From: Nonomuraea solani
GTDB taxonomy: Bacteria > Actinomycetota > Actinomycetes > Streptosporangiales > Streptosporangiaceae
Direction: 5' to 3'
DNA length: 64,000 bases
Assembly (NCBI RefSeq): GCF_900108335.1
Contig: NZ_FNVT01000002.1
Span: forward strand, 799,620-863,619
A program made the position numbers and the translations under genes. Positions 23,117-31,654 of this stretch are shown here, piece after piece (position 1 is the first letter of the stretch; every line of letters starts with the position of its first letter). The notes beneath the pieces were generated by a model. It did not search any database, was not told the origin of the DNA, and saw only the letters and a list, made by a program, of their open reading frames with translations.

Positions 23117-24367
23117 TCAGTCCTTGGTCAGCAGCGCCACGCACTCCACGTGGTGCGTCATCGGGAACGCGTCGAAGGCCCGCAGGTCGGTCAGCGGGTA
23201 GCCGCGTTCGGCGAACCAGGCCAGGTCACGGGCCAGCGTCGCCGGGTCGCACGAGACGTACACGATGCGCTGCGCCTCCAGCGAGGCGACCCGCTCCACC
23301 ACCTCGCGCCCCAGCCCCGCCCGCGGCGGGTCGACGACCACGAGGTCGGCCCGTTCGATCTGGAAGCGGTCGAGGGCCTCCTCCACGCGCCCCCGCTCCA
23401 CCCGGGCCTGCGGCAGGTCGCGGAGGTTGGCGCGGGCGTCGCGGACGGCCGCGGCCTCCGACTCCAGCCCGAACACCGCCCCTTCCGCCCCCACGCCCTC
23501 GGCCAGCCCGGCCGCGAAGAGCCCGACGCCGCAGTAGAGGTCGAGCGCCCACTCCCCCGGCTCCGGCGCCGCGTAGGCCAGCACCGCGTCCAGGAGCGTC
23601 TCGGCGGCCCCGGGGTGCACCTGCCAGAAGCCGCTGCCGGCGACCCGGAACTCCCGGTCGCCCACCTGCTCGTGCAGCACGCCGGAGCCACGTCGAGGCA
23701 CCGTACGGCCCTTGCCCTGGTCGAGCAGGATCGAGGCGGGCGCCTCCAGGTCGGGCACGGTGACGCTGCGCCGGGGCCGGGGCGCGACCACCACGGCCCG
23801 GTCGCCGCCCGAGGAGGCGATGACCTCGACGCCGGACGCGCCCGGCCACAGGTGCCCCTCGGCGCCGGCCGCCTCCACCTCGGGATGGGCGATCAGGCAG
23901 GCGTCCACGATCTCGACGTCGTGCGAGCGGTGCCTGCGGAAGCCCAGCTCGCCGGCGGGCGTCGCGGCGAACTGCACGCGGGTGCGCCAGCCGAGCCCGT
24001 CCTTGGCCCCCGGCATCTCCTCGACCACGATCTGGCGCTCGATGCCCGCCAGCCGGTGGAGCTGCTCGGCCACCACCTGCTCCTTGAGCCGCCGCTGCGC
24101 CTCGGGCGTGGCGTGCTGCCAGTCGCAGCCGCCGCAGCGTCCGGGCCCCGCGTACGGGCAGGGCGGGACGACCCGGTCGGGCGAGGGTTCGAGGATCTCC
24201 ACGGCGTCGGCCCGCAGGAAACGGGTCGTCTCCTCGGTGACGTCGGCGATCACCCGCTCGCCGGGCAAGGCATGCCGTACGAACACCACGCGCCCTTCAT
24301 GGCGCGCCACACACCAGCCGCCGTGCGCGACCGGACCTACCGTCAGCTCGAGAGTTGCCTGTTCCAC
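23117..24367 (-). CDS. TrmA/RlmCD-type RNA (uracil-C5) methyltransferase
   Basis: SAM-dependent 5-methyluridine methyltransferase, 416 aa. An N-terminal TRAM domain (LELTVGPVAHGGWCVARHEG, VRHALPGERV) is followed by the Cys cluster CPYAGPGRCGGCDWQH, which should bind a 4Fe-4S cluster. The Rossmann domain has LYCGVGLFAAGLA, DLVVVDPPRAGLG, and the catalytic Cys in IVYVSCDPATLARDL. The exact tRNA or 23S rRNA target cannot be told apart by eye. An equivalent gene (Rv2689c) sits next to an APC transporter and two TrkA genes in Mycobacterium tuberculosis, as here apart from the intervening hydrolase. Confidence 0.9.
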   Translation of the reverse strand: MEQATLELTVGPVAHGGWCVARHEGRVVFVRHALPGERVIADVTEETTRFLRADAVEILEPSPDRVVPPCPYAGPGRCGGCDWQHATPEAQRRLKEQVVAEQLHRLAGIERQIVVEEMPGAKDGLGWRTRVQFAATPAGELGFRRHRSHDVEIVDACLIAHPEVEAAGAEGHLWPGASGVEVIASSGGDRAVVVAPRPRRSVTVPDLEAPASILLDQGKGRTVPRRGSGVLHEQVGDREFRVAGSGFWQVHPGAAETLLDAVLAYAAPEPGEWALDLYCGVGLFAAGLAEGVGAEGAVFGLESEAAAVRDARANLRDLPQARVERGRVEEALDRFQIERADLVVVDPPRAGLGREVVERVASLEAQRIVYVSCDPATLARDLAWFAERGYPLTDLRAFDAFPMTHHVECVALLTKD

Positions 24368-24432
24368 ACCGACACCCTATGCCCCAACCCGGATGACCAC
24401 TTATCCGACTTGACCGACTACTCTAAGTCATC

Positions 24433-26070
24433 ATGGACAGGTCGCGGGTGGTCCGGCGGCGGCTCGGCTTCGGGGGGACGCTGCTGGCCACGCTGTTCGC
24501 CTGCGCCTCGCTCACGCCGTCGCTGCTGCCCCGCACCTGGCTGTACCAGGGGGTGATGGGCGCGGTCACCGGCATCCTCGGCTACGCGGCCGGCGCCGCG
24601 ATCGGCGCGCTGGGCCGGGCGCTGATCTCCTACCGGCTTCCCGAGCGGGCCCGCAGGGTCGCCTGGCGCGTCCTGCTCGGCGGCTGCGCGGCGCTGGTGG
24701 CGGTGGCGCTCTGGTACAGCCACGACTGGCAGCGCGACCTGCGGGCGCTCATGGGCATGGACACCCGGATCACCTGGTTCCCGCCGGTGATCCTGGCCGT
24801 GGCCCTGGTCCTGTTCGCGGCGGGCCTGGTGGCCGCCCGGCTCGTCCGGCTGGGCGGCCGCGAGCTGATCGCCTGGCTGGACCGGTTCGTCCCCGTGTAC
24901 GTCGGCCACACCGTCGGCGGGCTCGTCGTCGGCCTGCTCGTCGCGGTGTTCGCCAACGACGTGCTGTTCAACGGGTTCCTGGCCCGGGTGAGCGACGTCT
25001 CGTCGGTCGCCAACGAGAGCAACCACGCGGGCGTGCGCAAACCCGTCTCCGCGTACGTGTCGGGCGCCCCCGGGTCCCTCGTGAGCTGGGAGTCGCTGGG
25101 CAGGGAGGGCCGCCGCTTCACCGGCACCGCCGCCGCTCCCGCCCGGCTGGCCGCGTTCTCGGGGCGGCCCGCCGCCGCGCCCATCAGGGTGTACGTCGGG
25201 CTCGACAGCGCCGGCTCGCCCCGTGACCAGGCGGCCCTGGCCGTACGGGAGCTGGAGCGCACGGGGGCGTTCGGCCGGCCCGTGCTGGCCGTGCTCGGCA
25301 CCACCGGCACCGGCTGGGTGGACCGGCACATCGCCGACGCCCTGGAGTACATGTACAACGGCCGCTCCGCCATGGTCGCCCTGCAGTACTCGTACCTGCC
25401 GAGCTGGGTGTCGTTCCTGGTCGACAGGGACAAGGCGGCGGCCACGGGCCGGGCGCTGTTCGACGCGGTGCACGAGCGGTGGTCGCGGCTGCCCGCCGGG
25501 TCGCGGCCGCGGCTGGTGCTGTCGGGCGAGAGCCTGGGGTCGTACGAGCTGGAGGAGTCCTTCCACGACCTGACCGACCTGGTGGCGAGGACGGACGGCG
25601 CGCTGTTCGTGGGCCCGCCGAACGCCAACCGCGTCTGGAACGACCTCGTCGCCGGCCGCGACCGCGGCAGCCCCGTGTGGCGCCCGGTCTACCGGGCGGG
25701 CGGGACCGCCAGATTCGCACAGCACCCCGGCGACCTCGCCGGGCCGCCGGGCCCGTGGCCGCGCCCGCGCGTGGTCTACCTGCAGAACGCCTCCGACCCG
25801 GTGGTGTGGTGGTCGCCGCGGCTGATCTACCGCAGGCCGGCGTGGCTGGAGGGCCCGCGCGGGCCGGACGTGAACCCGCGGATGAACTGGTTCCCGCTGG
25901 TGACGTTCTGGCAGGTGCTGGTGGACATGACGGCCGCGCTGGACGTGCCGGCCGGGCACGGCCACCGGTACGGCGCCAACATCGTGGACGGCTGGGCCGC
26001 CGTCGCCGCGCCGCCGGGCTGGAGTGCGCGCGACACCGGCCGGCTGCGCGCCCTGCTCAGCGCGTTCTGA
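24433..26070 (+). CDS. Membrane alpha/beta hydrolase (Abhydrolase_9 family)
   Basis: The 545-residue protein has about four N-terminal membrane spans (roughly residues 10-170, the Abhydrolase_9 N-terminal region), then a cytoplasmic or external alpha/beta hydrolase domain. The nucleophile elbow is LVLSGESLGSYELEESF (Ser about 367), and RVVYLQNASDPVVWWSP probably supplies the acid Asp. The family is widespread in actinomycetes and uncharacterised; a lipid or cell-wall substrate is only a guess. It stands between two members of the conserved backbone and overlaps the convergent potassium importer by 14 bases. Confidence 0.88.
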   Translation: MDRSRVVRRRLGFGGTLLATLFACASLTPSLLPRTWLYQGVMGAVTGILGYAAGAAIGALGRALISYRLPERARRVAWRVLLGGCAALVAVALWYSHDWQRDLRALMGMDTRITWFPPVILAVALVLFAAGLVAARLVRLGGRELIAWLDRFVPVYVGHTVGGLVVGLLVAVFANDVLFNGFLARVSDVSSVANESNHAGVRKPVSAYVSGAPGSLVSWESLGREGRRFTGTAAAPARLAAFSGRPAAAPIRVYVGLDSAGSPRDQAALAVRELERTGAFGRPVLAVLGTTGTGWVDRHIADALEYMYNGRSAMVALQYSYLPSWVSFLVDRDKAAATGRALFDAVHERWSRLPAGSRPRLVLSGESLGSYELEESFHDLTDLVARTDGALFVGPPNANRVWNDLVAGRDRGSPVWRPVYRAGGTARFAQHPGDLAGPPGPWPRPRVVYLQNASDPVVWWSPRLIYRRPAWLEGPRGPDVNPRMNWFPLVTFWQVLVDMTAALDVPAGHGHRYGANIVDGWAAVAAPPGWSARDTGRLRALLSAF

Positions 26071-28096
26071 CCTCGTCCTTGGCCGTCTCGTGCCAGGGCC
26101 GGCGCACCGATCCGGGCGCGAACGGCTCCGGCCGGCCCTTGAGCCGGTCGGAGGAGTGCAACTGCCACGGCACGCTGGTCACCATGACGCCGGGCTTGAA
26201 CAGCAGGCGCGCCTTCAGCCGCAGCGCGCTCTGGTTGTGCAGCAGGTGCTCCCACCAGTGACCGACCACGTATTCAGGGATGAAGACCGTCACCACGTCG
26301 CGCGGCGAGCGCCTGCGCAGCGTCTTGACGTAGTCGAGGATGGGCTGCGTGATCTCGCGGTAGGGCGAGTCGAGCATCTTGAGCGGCACCGGGATGCCCC
26401 GGCGCTCCCACTCCTCCTGCAGGTTGCGCGCCTCCTGGCCCTCGACGCCGACCGTGACGGCCTCCAGCTTGGAGGGGCGGGTGGCGCGGGCGTACGCGAG
26501 CGCGCGCATGGTCGGCTTGTGAATCTTCGAGACCAGCACGATCGCGTGGTTGCGCGCGGGCAGCATGGCCGGCTCGTAGTCCTCGTCGATCTCCAGCTCG
26601 GCCGCCACGTTGTCGTAGTGGCGCCGGATGCCCTTCATCATGAGGAACAGGATCGGCATCGCGATGCACACGATCCACGCCCCGACCAGGAATTTCGTCA
26701 GCAGCACGACCACCAGCACCAGCCCCGTCATGATCCCGCCGAAGAAGTTGATGACGCGGGAGCGGTGCATCTGGTGGCGGACCTTGAGGTCGGTCTCGGT
26801 CTTCAGGTGGCGGGTCCAGTGGATGACCATGCCGGTCTGGCTGAGCGTGAAGGAGACGAAGACGCCGACGATGTACAGGTTCAGCAGCCGGCTCACGTCG
26901 GCCTGGAACCCCCACAGCAGCAGGCAGGCGCCGAGCGCCAGGATGACGATGCCGTTGGAGAAGGCCAGCCGGTCGCCCCGGGTGTGCAACTGGCGCGGCA
27001 GGTAACGATCCTGCGCCAGAATGGAGGCGAGGACGGGGAAGCCGTTGAAGGCCGTGTTCGCCGCCAGGAAGAGGATCAGCGCCGTCACCGCCGAAATGAA
27101 CACGAACGGCAGCGACCCGCCCCCGAACACCGCGTCGGCCACCTGGGAGATGATCGGCTGCTGGTAGTAATCGGGGCCGACGGGCGTGCCGTCCGGCCGC
27201 AGCAGGTCGTGGGCGACCACCGAGGGCTCGGCCATCTTCACCCCGGAGGCCAGGGCGAGCGCGACGATGCCGCCGAACATGGTGATCGCGACCAGGCCCA
27301 TCATGAGCAGCGTGGTGGCGGCGTTCTTGCTCTTGGGCTTCCTGAACGCGGGCACGCCGTTGCTGATGGCCTCGACACCGGTCAGGGCGGCGCAGCCGGA
27401 GGAGAACGCGCGCAGGATCAGGAAGGCCGCGGCGAAGGCCGTCAGGTTCGTCTGCTCGGGCTCGATGGTGAAGTGGGCGCTCGGCGCCTCGATGTCCTCG
27501 CCCAGCAGCAGCAGCCGGAACCCGCCCCAGAGGATCAGCCCGAGGACGGCGAACATGAACGCGTACGTGGGAATGGCGAAAGCGGCCCCGGACTCGCGGA
27601 TGCCGCGCAGGTTGACCACGGTGAGCAGGACGACGATGGCGATGGCGACGGTGGGCTTGTGCTGGGCCACGAACGGGATCGTGGCGCCGACGTAGTCGAC
27701 GCCGTTGGCGACCGACACCGCGACGGTGAGCACATAGTCGACCATGAGCGCGCTGGCGACGGTGAGCCCCGCGTTCTTGCCGAGGTTGGTGGTCGCGACC
27801 TCGTAGTCGCCACCGCCGCTCGGATAGGCGTGCACGTTCTGCCGGTACGACGCCACGACCGTGAGCATCACCACGACGACGGCGATGGCCACCCATGGGC
27901 TGTAGGCGTAGAACGAGACGCCCGCCAGGGACAGGATGACGAGGATTTCCTGCGGCGCGTACGCCACGGAGGAGAGCGCGTCACTCGCGAAGACCGGAAG
28001 CGCGATCCGTTTGGGGAGGAGTTGCTCGTGGAGCTGCCCGCTGCGCAGGGCGCGCCCCACGAGCATGCGTTTGACAAGATCCGTTACCTTCGCCAC
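26057..28096 (-). CDS. kimA: KimA-like high-affinity potassium importer (APC family)
   Basis: The 679-residue membrane protein has about 12 spans and a C-terminal cytoplasmic domain. The N-terminal third is close to Bacillus KimA: FASDALSSVAYAPQEILVIL, SYRQNVHAYPSGGGDYEVA, NLGKNAGLTVASALMVDY and LTVAVSVANGVDYVGA. KimA is a proton-coupled potassium importer controlled by c-di-AMP. Two TrkA/RCK genes lie divergently 102 bases away, which independently points to potassium. The intergenic gap is too short for the c-di-AMP riboswitch that controls Bacillus kimA. Annotation pipelines would usually call this amino-acid permease. Confidence 0.8.
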   Translation of the reverse strand: MAKVTDLVKRMLVGRALRSGQLHEQLLPKRIALPVFASDALSSVAYAPQEILVILSLAGVSFYAYSPWVAIAVVVVMLTVVASYRQNVHAYPSGGGDYEVATTNLGKNAGLTVASALMVDYVLTVAVSVANGVDYVGATIPFVAQHKPTVAIAIVVLLTVVNLRGIRESGAAFAIPTYAFMFAVLGLILWGGFRLLLLGEDIEAPSAHFTIEPEQTNLTAFAAAFLILRAFSSGCAALTGVEAISNGVPAFRKPKSKNAATTLLMMGLVAITMFGGIVALALASGVKMAEPSVVAHDLLRPDGTPVGPDYYQQPIISQVADAVFGGGSLPFVFISAVTALILFLAANTAFNGFPVLASILAQDRYLPRQLHTRGDRLAFSNGIVILALGACLLLWGFQADVSRLLNLYIVGVFVSFTLSQTGMVIHWTRHLKTETDLKVRHQMHRSRVINFFGGIMTGLVLVVVLLTKFLVGAWIVCIAMPILFLMMKGIRRHYDNVAAELEIDEDYEPAMLPARNHAIVLVSKIHKPTMRALAYARATRPSKLEAVTVGVEGQEARNLQEEWERRGIPVPLKMLDSPYREITQPILDYVKTLRRRSPRDVVTVFIPEYVVGHWWEHLLHNQSALRLKARLLFKPGVMVTSVPWQLHSSDRLKGRPEPFAPGSVRRPWHETAKDEVRTR

Positions 28097-28198
28097 GTAA
28101 CGAGATGCTAGCCCCAGGCAGAGCCGTTAAACGAGGCACGCCCCTATCGGGCCATACTGGTGTCGAGCAACCGGCCGACCGCGAAGGTGCGGGGGGAA
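28097..28198. promoter_or_regulatory. Divergent promoter region of the potassium genes
   Basis: These 102 bases separate the leftward KimA-like gene from the rightward trkA pair and must contain both promoters. GGGGGG AAATG marks the rightward ribosome binding site and start. I see no convincing dyad and no room for a ydaO-type riboswitch. Confidence 0.4.
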
Positions 28199-28864
28199 AT
28201 GCATATAGTGATCATGGGGTGTGGCCGGGTCGGATCGACTCTGGCCCACATCCTCGAAGACGGCGGCCATTCCGTCGCCATCATCGACCGCGACCCGCAG
28301 GCGTTCCGCCGTCTGCGCGCCGGATTCCGCGGGCGGCGGGTGACCGGCGTGGGTTTCGATCGCGACGTGCTCACCGAGGCCGGCATCGAGTCCGCGGCCG
28401 CGTACGTCGCGGTCTCCAGCGGAGACAACTCCAACATCATCTCGGCCCGCGTGGCCCGCGAGACGTTCGGCGTCGACAACGTGGTGGCCCGCATCTACGA
28501 CCCGCGGCGCGCCGAGGTCTACCAGCGGCTGGGCATCCCCACGGTGGCGACCGTGCGCTGGACCGCCGACCAGATCATGCGCCGCATCCTGCCGGAGGGC
28601 GCCGAGCCGCTCTGGCGCGACCCCACGGGCACGGTCGTCCTGGCCGAGGTCACCGCCAACGCCGCCTGGATCGGCACCCGCGTCGTCGACCTCGAAGCGC
28701 GCGCCAAGGCCCGCGCGGCCTTCATCAACCGCATGGGCGAGGCCGTGACCATCACGGACGACACGGTGGTGCAGGAGGGCGACATCCTGCACGTCATCGC
28801 GGCCGAGAACGACATGGACCGGATCAACAAGGTGCTCGCCGCGGCACCGGAAGAGGACGAGTGA
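28199..28864 (+). CDS. TrkA-family potassium uptake regulator (RCK domain), first copy
   Basis: This 221-residue protein has an N-terminal RCK_N Rossmann domain (MHIVIMGCGRVGSTLAHILED for nucleotide binding, IIDRDP acidic end of beta-2) and a C-terminal RCK_C domain (LEARAKARAAFINRMGE, VVQEGDILHVIAA). RCK proteins bind NAD(H)/ATP or c-di-AMP and gate potassium channels or transporters. ATG 28199 is preceded by GGGGGG. Its stop shares a base with the next trkA start, so equal amounts and a heteromeric ring are plausible. The order matches CeoB/CeoC (Rv2691/Rv2692) of mycobacteria. Confidence 0.92.
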   Translation: MHIVIMGCGRVGSTLAHILEDGGHSVAIIDRDPQAFRRLRAGFRGRRVTGVGFDRDVLTEAGIESAAAYVAVSSGDNSNIISARVARETFGVDNVVARIYDPRRAEVYQRLGIPTVATVRWTADQIMRRILPEGAEPLWRDPTGTVVLAEVTANAAWIGTRVVDLEARAKARAAFINRMGEAVTITDDTVVQEGDILHVIAAENDMDRINKVLAAAPEEDE

Positions 28865-29523
28865 TGCGCGTCGCCATCGCCGGTGCCGGCGCCGTGGGCC
28901 GCTCCATCGCGGCCGAGCTCCTGGAGAACGGCCACGAGGTCCTGCTCATCGACAGCGACCCGCGCGCCATCAAGATCGACAGCGTCCCCCGGGCCGAGTG
29001 GCTCCTGGCCGACGCCTGCGAGATCGCCTCCCTCGACGAGGCCGGCCTCAACAACTGCCACGTCGTGGTCGCCTCCTCGGGCGACGACAAGGTCAACCTG
29101 GTCGTCTCCCTGCTGGCCAAGACCGAGTACGGCGTGCCGCGCGTGGTGGCCCGCATCAACCACCCCAACAACGAGTGGCTCTTCAACGAGTCCTGGGGCG
29201 TCGATGTCGCCGTCTCCACGCCGCGCCTGCTAAGCGCGCTGGTGGAGGAGGCGGTCAGCGTCGGCGACCTGGTCCGCCTGATGACCTTCCGCCAGGGACA
29301 GGCGAACCTGGTCGAGCTCACCCTGGCCGACGACGCGCCGGTGGTGGGCCAGCGAGCCGGCTCGGTGCCGTGGCCGGTGGACTCTGCCCTGGTGGCCATC
29401 CTCCGCGAGGGCCGCGTCCTGGTCCCCACAGCGGACGACCCGCTGGAGGCGGGGGACGAACTGCTGTTCGTGGCAAGCCAGGAAGTGGAGCAGGAGCTGG
29501 CCCACCTCCTCTCCCAGCACTGA
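28864..29523 (+). CDS. TrkA-family potassium uptake regulator (RCK domain), second copy
   Basis: RCK protein of 219 aa: RCK_N with MRVAIAGAGAVGRSIAAELL and LLIDSDP, and RCK_C with ANLVELTLADDAPVVGQRAG and LEAGDELLFVASQ. It is translationally coupled to the first trkA (TGATG). No TrkH/KtrB membrane channel gene lies here, so the partner could be the divergent KimA-like importer or a channel elsewhere. It ends before a 40-base perfect palindrome that serves as terminator. Confidence 0.92.
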   Translation: MRVAIAGAGAVGRSIAAELLENGHEVLLIDSDPRAIKIDSVPRAEWLLADACEIASLDEAGLNNCHVVVASSGDDKVNLVVSLLAKTEYGVPRVVARINHPNNEWLFNESWGVDVAVSTPRLLSALVEEAVSVGDLVRLMTFRQGQANLVELTLADDAPVVGQRAGSVPWPVDSALVAILREGRVLVPTADDPLEAGDELLFVASQEVEQELAHLLSQH

Positions 29524-29562
29524 GCCCTTCGGGGGCGCACCGCGGGGTCTTCGCATCGACGT

Positions 29563-29602
29563 CGTGTTCGGCCAAGGCCCGGCCGGGCCTTGGCCGAACA
29601 CG
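29563..29602. terminator. 40-bp perfect palindrome, bidirectional terminator
   Basis: Bases 29563-29582 are the exact reverse complement of 29583-29602, giving a 20-base arm with no mismatch. It lies between the trkA pair and the convergent protease remnant, 40 bases past the trkA stop and 14 bases before the remnant stop. This is the strongest hairpin I found in the window. Confidence 0.85.
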
Positions 29603-29616
29603 TCCACCCGGCCCCG

Positions 29617-30138
29617 TCAGCCCACGGCGTACGCGCGGGTGATCGTCTGGGTCACCCCGGCGCCGCGCGTGTCGGTCACCTTGGCGCGCAACGAGACGAA
29701 GCCCGCCGTACCCGGGTTGGGCAGCACGGACGTCCACCCGGAACCGGCGCGCACCACGGGCACCCGCTGCCAATGAGCGCCGTCGTCCGTGGACATCTCC
29801 AGCCGGACCGACCGCACCCCCGCCTTGTCCGAGCCGGGATTGCGCTCCACCCACAGCGGCACGCGGGTCGTACCGCCGGGCTTGGCGCGGTTGAAGTCGT
29901 CGAGACCTTCGGGGGCGTACCGGACGGCCATCAGCGGCAGCGGCCGCTCCTCCGGCGTGGTGCCGGACCTGAACGTCCACACCGACTCGGTGGCGGTGGT
30001 GAGCGTCGAGTGCGGGACCTGCCGCTTCAGGGACGCGGTGAGGGTGTACTCGCCGGACCCGGCGGGCAGGCCGGCGCGCAGCACACAGCCGTCCTGCCGA
30101 TACACCTCACACCCGGCGATGCGGGCCGCCGGAGTGTT
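29617..30138 (-). pseudogene. C-terminal remnant of a large S8 (subtilisin-like) serine peptidase
   Basis: An open stretch of 173 codons encodes only the extreme C-terminal domain seen in long secreted Streptomyces-type S8 peptidases: VRSVRLEMSTDDGAHWQRV followed by GFVSLRAKVTDTRGAGV and QTITRAYAVG at the end. No catalytic Asp/His/Ser domain is present. In frame, a TGA at 30139-30141 closes the reading frame upstream; a GTG at 30105 could start a 162-residue product but has no ribosome site. The missing roughly 900 residues appear to be deleted, since the SnoaL-like gene begins directly beyond. Confidence 0.65.
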
Positions 30139-30155
30139 TCACGAGGCGGGCCGGG

Positions 30156-30530
30156 TCATTGCTGGATGTCGCCCCTGGCCTGGGCCATCGGGAGCCGGTC
30201 GAAGACACTGATCACGCGGGTGATCTTGCCGTTCTCGGCGGTGATGTAGTCGATGCCGCGGAAGTCCTTCAGGAAGGGTGTGTCGACGGTGTACACGGCC
30301 GCCGCGTTCGTGTCGTCGCCCAGCACGCCGGTGACGGTCGCGCCGACGATCGAGCTCGCGAACGGTTCGAGGAACCGGCGGTAGCCCTCCACTCCCTCGA
30401 TGGTCCCGCTCGGGGCCTCGCACACGACGTCGTCGGCGAGCAGGCTCAGCGCCGTGTCGACGTCCTTGCCGGTCCACGCGCGGACGAAGTCTTCGGCGAT
30501 CTTCTGGGCGAACGCGTTCGTTACGGTCAC
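30156..30530 (-). CDS. SnoaL-like (NTF2-fold) protein
   Basis: This 124-residue cone-fold protein reads AEDFVRAWTGKDVDTALSLLADDVVCEAPSGTIEG then GYRRFLEPFA and ENGKITRVISVFDR, the standard SnoaL/NTF2 pattern. Such proteins may be small hydrolases, isomerases or ligand binders. The start is GTG 30530 with GGAAGGAA upstream. It is divergent from a WYL-type regulator, and the two share a control region with a palindrome at 30620-30644, so the regulator probably controls it. Confidence 0.85.
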   Translation of the reverse strand: MTVTNAFAQKIAEDFVRAWTGKDVDTALSLLADDVVCEAPSGTIEGVEGYRRFLEPFASSIVGATVTGVLGDDTNAAAVYTVDTPFLKDFRGIDYITAENGKITRVISVFDRLPMAQARGDIQQ

Positions 30531-30619
30531 AGCACAGTTCCTTCCATGGTGCTTTGTCCCTGACAGGGCGCCGGGGACGCTCGGAGCCCGGTGGCTCGTC
30601 CATCCGCAGTGTCACGTGG

Positions 30620-30644
30620 GTATATGTCACCTGCTGTCATATAC
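30620..30644. promoter_or_regulatory. Spaced dyad, likely operator for the WYL regulator
   Basis: GTATATG (30620-30626) and CATATAC (30638-30644) are perfect 7-base inverted arms 11 bases apart in the gap between a SnoaL-like gene and a divergent WYL-domain regulator. The AT-rich arms stand out in this GC-rich region and may overlap promoter elements. Confidence 0.5.
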
Positions 30645-30655
30645 ATTTCGAAGCC

Positions 30656-31654
30656 ATGAGATCCGAGCGCCTGCTGTCGATCATGCTGCTGCTGCAGACG
30701 CACGGGCGGTTGCCCGCCGGTGAGCTGGCCGAGCGGCTGGAGGTGTCGGTACGCACCGTCATGCGCGACGTCGAGGCGCTGTCGGCGACCGGCGTACCCG
30801 TCTACACCGTGCGCGGCCCTCATGGCGGCATCGCCCTGCTGCCCGGCTACCGCACCAACGTCACCGGCATGACCACCGACGAGGCCCGCGCCCTGTTCGT
30901 GCTGCTGTCCGGCCAGGCTCACACCGAGCTGGGCCTGGGCCAGGCCCTCGGCTCCGCGCTGCGCAAGCTGATGGCCGCGCTGCCCGCCCCGCACCGGCCC
31001 GACGCCGACCTGGCCAGCCGCCGCATCCTCATCGACCCGGTGCGCTGGCGCGGCGGACCCGCCCGCCCCGCCGGTGGCCCGGCCGCCGACCTGGCCGTGC
31101 TCCAGCAGGCGGTCTTCACCGACCGGCGGCTGTGCCTGCGCTACCGGCACGGCCGCGACAGCCGCGTCCGCTCCTACACCCTCGATCCGTACGGCCTGGT
31201 CAACAAGGCAGGCGTCTGGTACCTGGTCGCCGACCACCGCGGCGAGCCCGCACTCTTCCGGACCGACCGCGCCCTGTCGGCCGTGATCCTCGACGAGCCC
31301 GTCCGGCGCCGCGCCGGACTGGAACTGGCCGACGTCTGGGACGGCCTGCGCCGCCACATCGACGACATCCCCGCCCCGCTGTCCGTCACGGTCAGCGTCC
31401 ACCGGGACGTCCTGGCCAGGTTCCTGCGCATCCACGAAGCCGACCTGGCCGGACCGCCACCCGACGCCGGCGACCGATCGGAGCGGGTGCACGTCGAGCT
31501 CCACTTCCGCTCCCTGGCCGCAGCCGAAGTCCTGCTGGCCTTCGGCACCGACGCCGAGGTCCTCGCCCCGGCCGAGCTCCGCCAGGCCCTGGCCCGCCGA
31601 GCGGCCGAGGCCGCCGCTCGCTACGCCGCCGGCACCGGCCATAGGGCGGAGTGA
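30656..31654 (+). CDS. WYL-domain transcriptional regulator (YafY/DeoR-like)
   Basis: The 332-residue regulator has an N-terminal HTH_11 winged helix (LLSIMLLLQTHGRLPAGELAERLEVSVRTVMRDVEAL), a WYL ligand-binding domain whose core reads DPYGLVNKAGVWYLVADHRGEPALFRTDR, and a C-terminal WCX extension. WYL proteins sense nucleotides, DNA or small ligands and often regulate the gene next door. ATG 30656 starts exactly at the winged helix; a longer in-frame extension upstream covers the likely operator and is rejected. Confidence 0.88.
   Translation: MRSERLLSIMLLLQTHGRLPAGELAERLEVSVRTVMRDVEALSATGVPVYTVRGPHGGIALLPGYRTNVTGMTTDEARALFVLLSGQAHTELGLGQALGSALRKLMAALPAPHRPDADLASRRILIDPVRWRGGPARPAGGPAADLAVLQQAVFTDRRLCLRYRHGRDSRVRSYTLDPYGLVNKAGVWYLVADHRGEPALFRTDRALSAVILDEPVRRRAGLELADVWDGLRRHIDDIPAPLSVTVSVHRDVLARFLRIHEADLAGPPPDAGDRSERVHVELHFRSLAAAEVLLAFGTDAEVLAPAELRQALARRAAEAAARYAAGTGHRAE

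Noticed and set aside
28097..28198. c-di-AMP (ydaO) riboswitch upstream of the KimA-like gene
   Set aside because: The whole divergent gap is 102 bases and must hold two promoters; the riboswitch alone would need more, and I see no matching pattern.
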